Of a DNA stretch of 6,692 bases, positions 5,908-6,692 are shown in pieces. Position 1 is the first letter of the stretch, and each line of letters opens with the position of its first letter. Source of the stretch: an uncultured Microbacterium sp. (GTDB taxonomy: Bacteria; Actinomycetota; Actinomycetes; Actinomycetales; Microbacteriaceae); contig CANSLE010000135.1 in NCBI GenBank assembly GCA_947647645.1, forward strand, positions 1 to 6,692, given 5' to 3'. The position numbers were made by a program, and so were the translations under genes. The notes below the pieces were generated by a model. That model saw only the letters and a list, made by a program, of their open reading frames with translations, made no database searches and had not been told where the DNA came from.

Positions 5908-5908
5908 C

Positions 5909-6692
5909 GTGACCGCCTCGGACGCGCGCGCCCTCGCACAGAACCTCGTGCGGCGCAGCGACGACGCCCTGGCGCGCCTGTTCGCCGCCCGGCAGATCTC
6001 GCCGACGGTCGGGTGGAACGACGCGTTCGACGCCGCCGAAGCGCTCCTCGAGCCTCCCTCCGTCGAGCGTGCGCTCGTCGGCCTGACGGCGGATGAGGTC
6101 GCGGCGCTCGCCGAGAGCCCGACGGCCGACGCCGCGCTGCGCCGGGAACTGCACGATCGCGCCCTCGTCGATGAGGACGGTGTGCCCTACGGCACGGTCG
6201 CGACGGCGCTCGACGCGGCATCCGCACGTCTTCCCGCCACCGTCTCCCCCGCCGCGCAGACGGGTCAGGATGCCGGGGACGGAGCCCTCCCCGATGACGC
6301 CCGCGCCGCCGAACGCGCGTTCTCGTCACTCGGGTCGCTCGCCGACATCCTCCATGCCGCGTTGACGCATCCCTTCGCCCGGATCGGGGCCGGGACCCTC
6401 GGCGCCACCGATCGCCGGCGCCTCATCGAGGCGGGCATCGTCGACGACCAGGCCGCCGCGGACGAACTGATGATCGTCGCGGAGCGGACCGGGATGCTCG
6501 CCGGTCAGGACAAGACCTGGGTGGTGACGCCGCGCGGCGCGCAGTGGCTGCACACCGACACCCTGTCGCGATGGGCGGAGGTCGCGTCCGCGCTTCTGCA
6601 CGCACTGCCCCCCGGCGTGCGCCGGCGCGGCGGGGGCTGGCTCCCCCCCAGCGCGTGGACGACGGCGTATCCGTTCGAGCCGGCGTGGCCGA
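5909..6692 (+). CDS. Helicase-associated (XPB-partner-like) domain protein, N-terminal part (3' truncated by window)
   Basis: The frame is open from GTG 5909 to the end of the window, giving 261 residues without a stop. AAGGG (5896-5900) lies 8 nt upstream of the GTG, and the gap to the preceding stop is one base. The N-terminus (ALAQNLVRRSDDALARLFAARQ) and the blocks SLADILHAALTHPF and GAGTLGATDRRRLIEAGI, then KTWVVTPRGAQWLHTDTLSRW, resemble my recollection of the actinobacterial helicase-associated (Helicase_C_3-type) proteins often encoded beside the XPB-like helicase. The chain is soluble, Ala-rich and helical, with a polar Ala/Asp/Gly linker around residues 110-135. The middle blocks have the look of winged-helix units. 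The C-terminal domain that defines the family would lie outside the window, so the name is provisional. Function in these proteins is not established; a role in DNA repair or helicase partnering is inferred from typical neighbours. Confidence 0.62.
   Translation, partial: MTASDARALAQNLVRRSDDALARLFAARQISPTVGWNDAFDAAEALLEPPSVERALVGLTADEVAALAESPTADAALRRELHDRALVDEDGVPYGTVATALDAASARLPATVSPAAQTGQDAGDGALPDDARAAERAFSSLGSLADILHAALTHPFARIGAGTLGATDRRRLIEAGIVDDQAAADELMIVAERTGMLAGQDKTWVVTPRGAQWLHTDTLSRWAEVASALLHALPPGVRRRGGGWLPPSAWTTAYPFEPAWP

Overview
The window is high-GC DNA with GTG/ATG starts, strong GGAGG-type ribosome binding sites and ATGA stop/start overlaps. Codon usage, the DUF3027 gene, the elongated actinobacterial cold-shock protein and a possible Microbacteriaceae-type intergenic repeat all point to an actinobacterium of the Microbacterium type. 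This assignment is inference from sequence style and family distribution; no 16S or other marker gene is present.

Region 1 (1-4446, + strand) is one tightly packed operon. It holds the last 39 codons of an Opp/Dpp-type ABC transporter ATPase, two inner-membrane permeases of the same family (DppB-like and DppC-like), and a cytoplasmic family 3 glycoside hydrolase of 754 residues. The ATPase stop overlaps the first permease start, there are 2 nt between the permeases, and the second permease stop overlaps the hydrolase start. The arrangement suggests that an oligopeptide-family transporter imports short beta-linked oligosaccharides, which the hydrolase cuts from their non-reducing ends inside the cell. 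The solute-binding protein that would reveal the substrate is not in the window.

Region 2 (4447-4500) is a short gap between convergent genes. It is rich in inverted repeats that could act as a bidirectional terminator or be a copy of a dispersed intergenic repeat.

Region 3 (4501-5494, - strand) is a two-gene operon: an elongated cold-shock-domain protein followed, with a 17-nt overlap, by a DUF3027 protein ending in a strikingly acidic tail. Region 4 (5495-5616) is a divergent promoter region with candidate -10 elements for both directions and two GC-rich hairpins in the leader of the cold-shock gene.

Region 5 (5617-6692, + strand) encodes a 96-residue protein with two membrane helices, probably from a leaderless mRNA. 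One base after its stop begins the N-terminal part of a protein resembling the actinobacterial helicase-associated (XPB-partner) family, which runs off the end of the window.

No mobile element, CRISPR array, tRNA or rRNA is visible. Most of the window is ordinary actinobacterial content. The points most worth a second look are the sugar assignment of the Opp-type transporter, the acidic DUF3027 coupled to a cold-shock protein, and the structured cold-shock leader.
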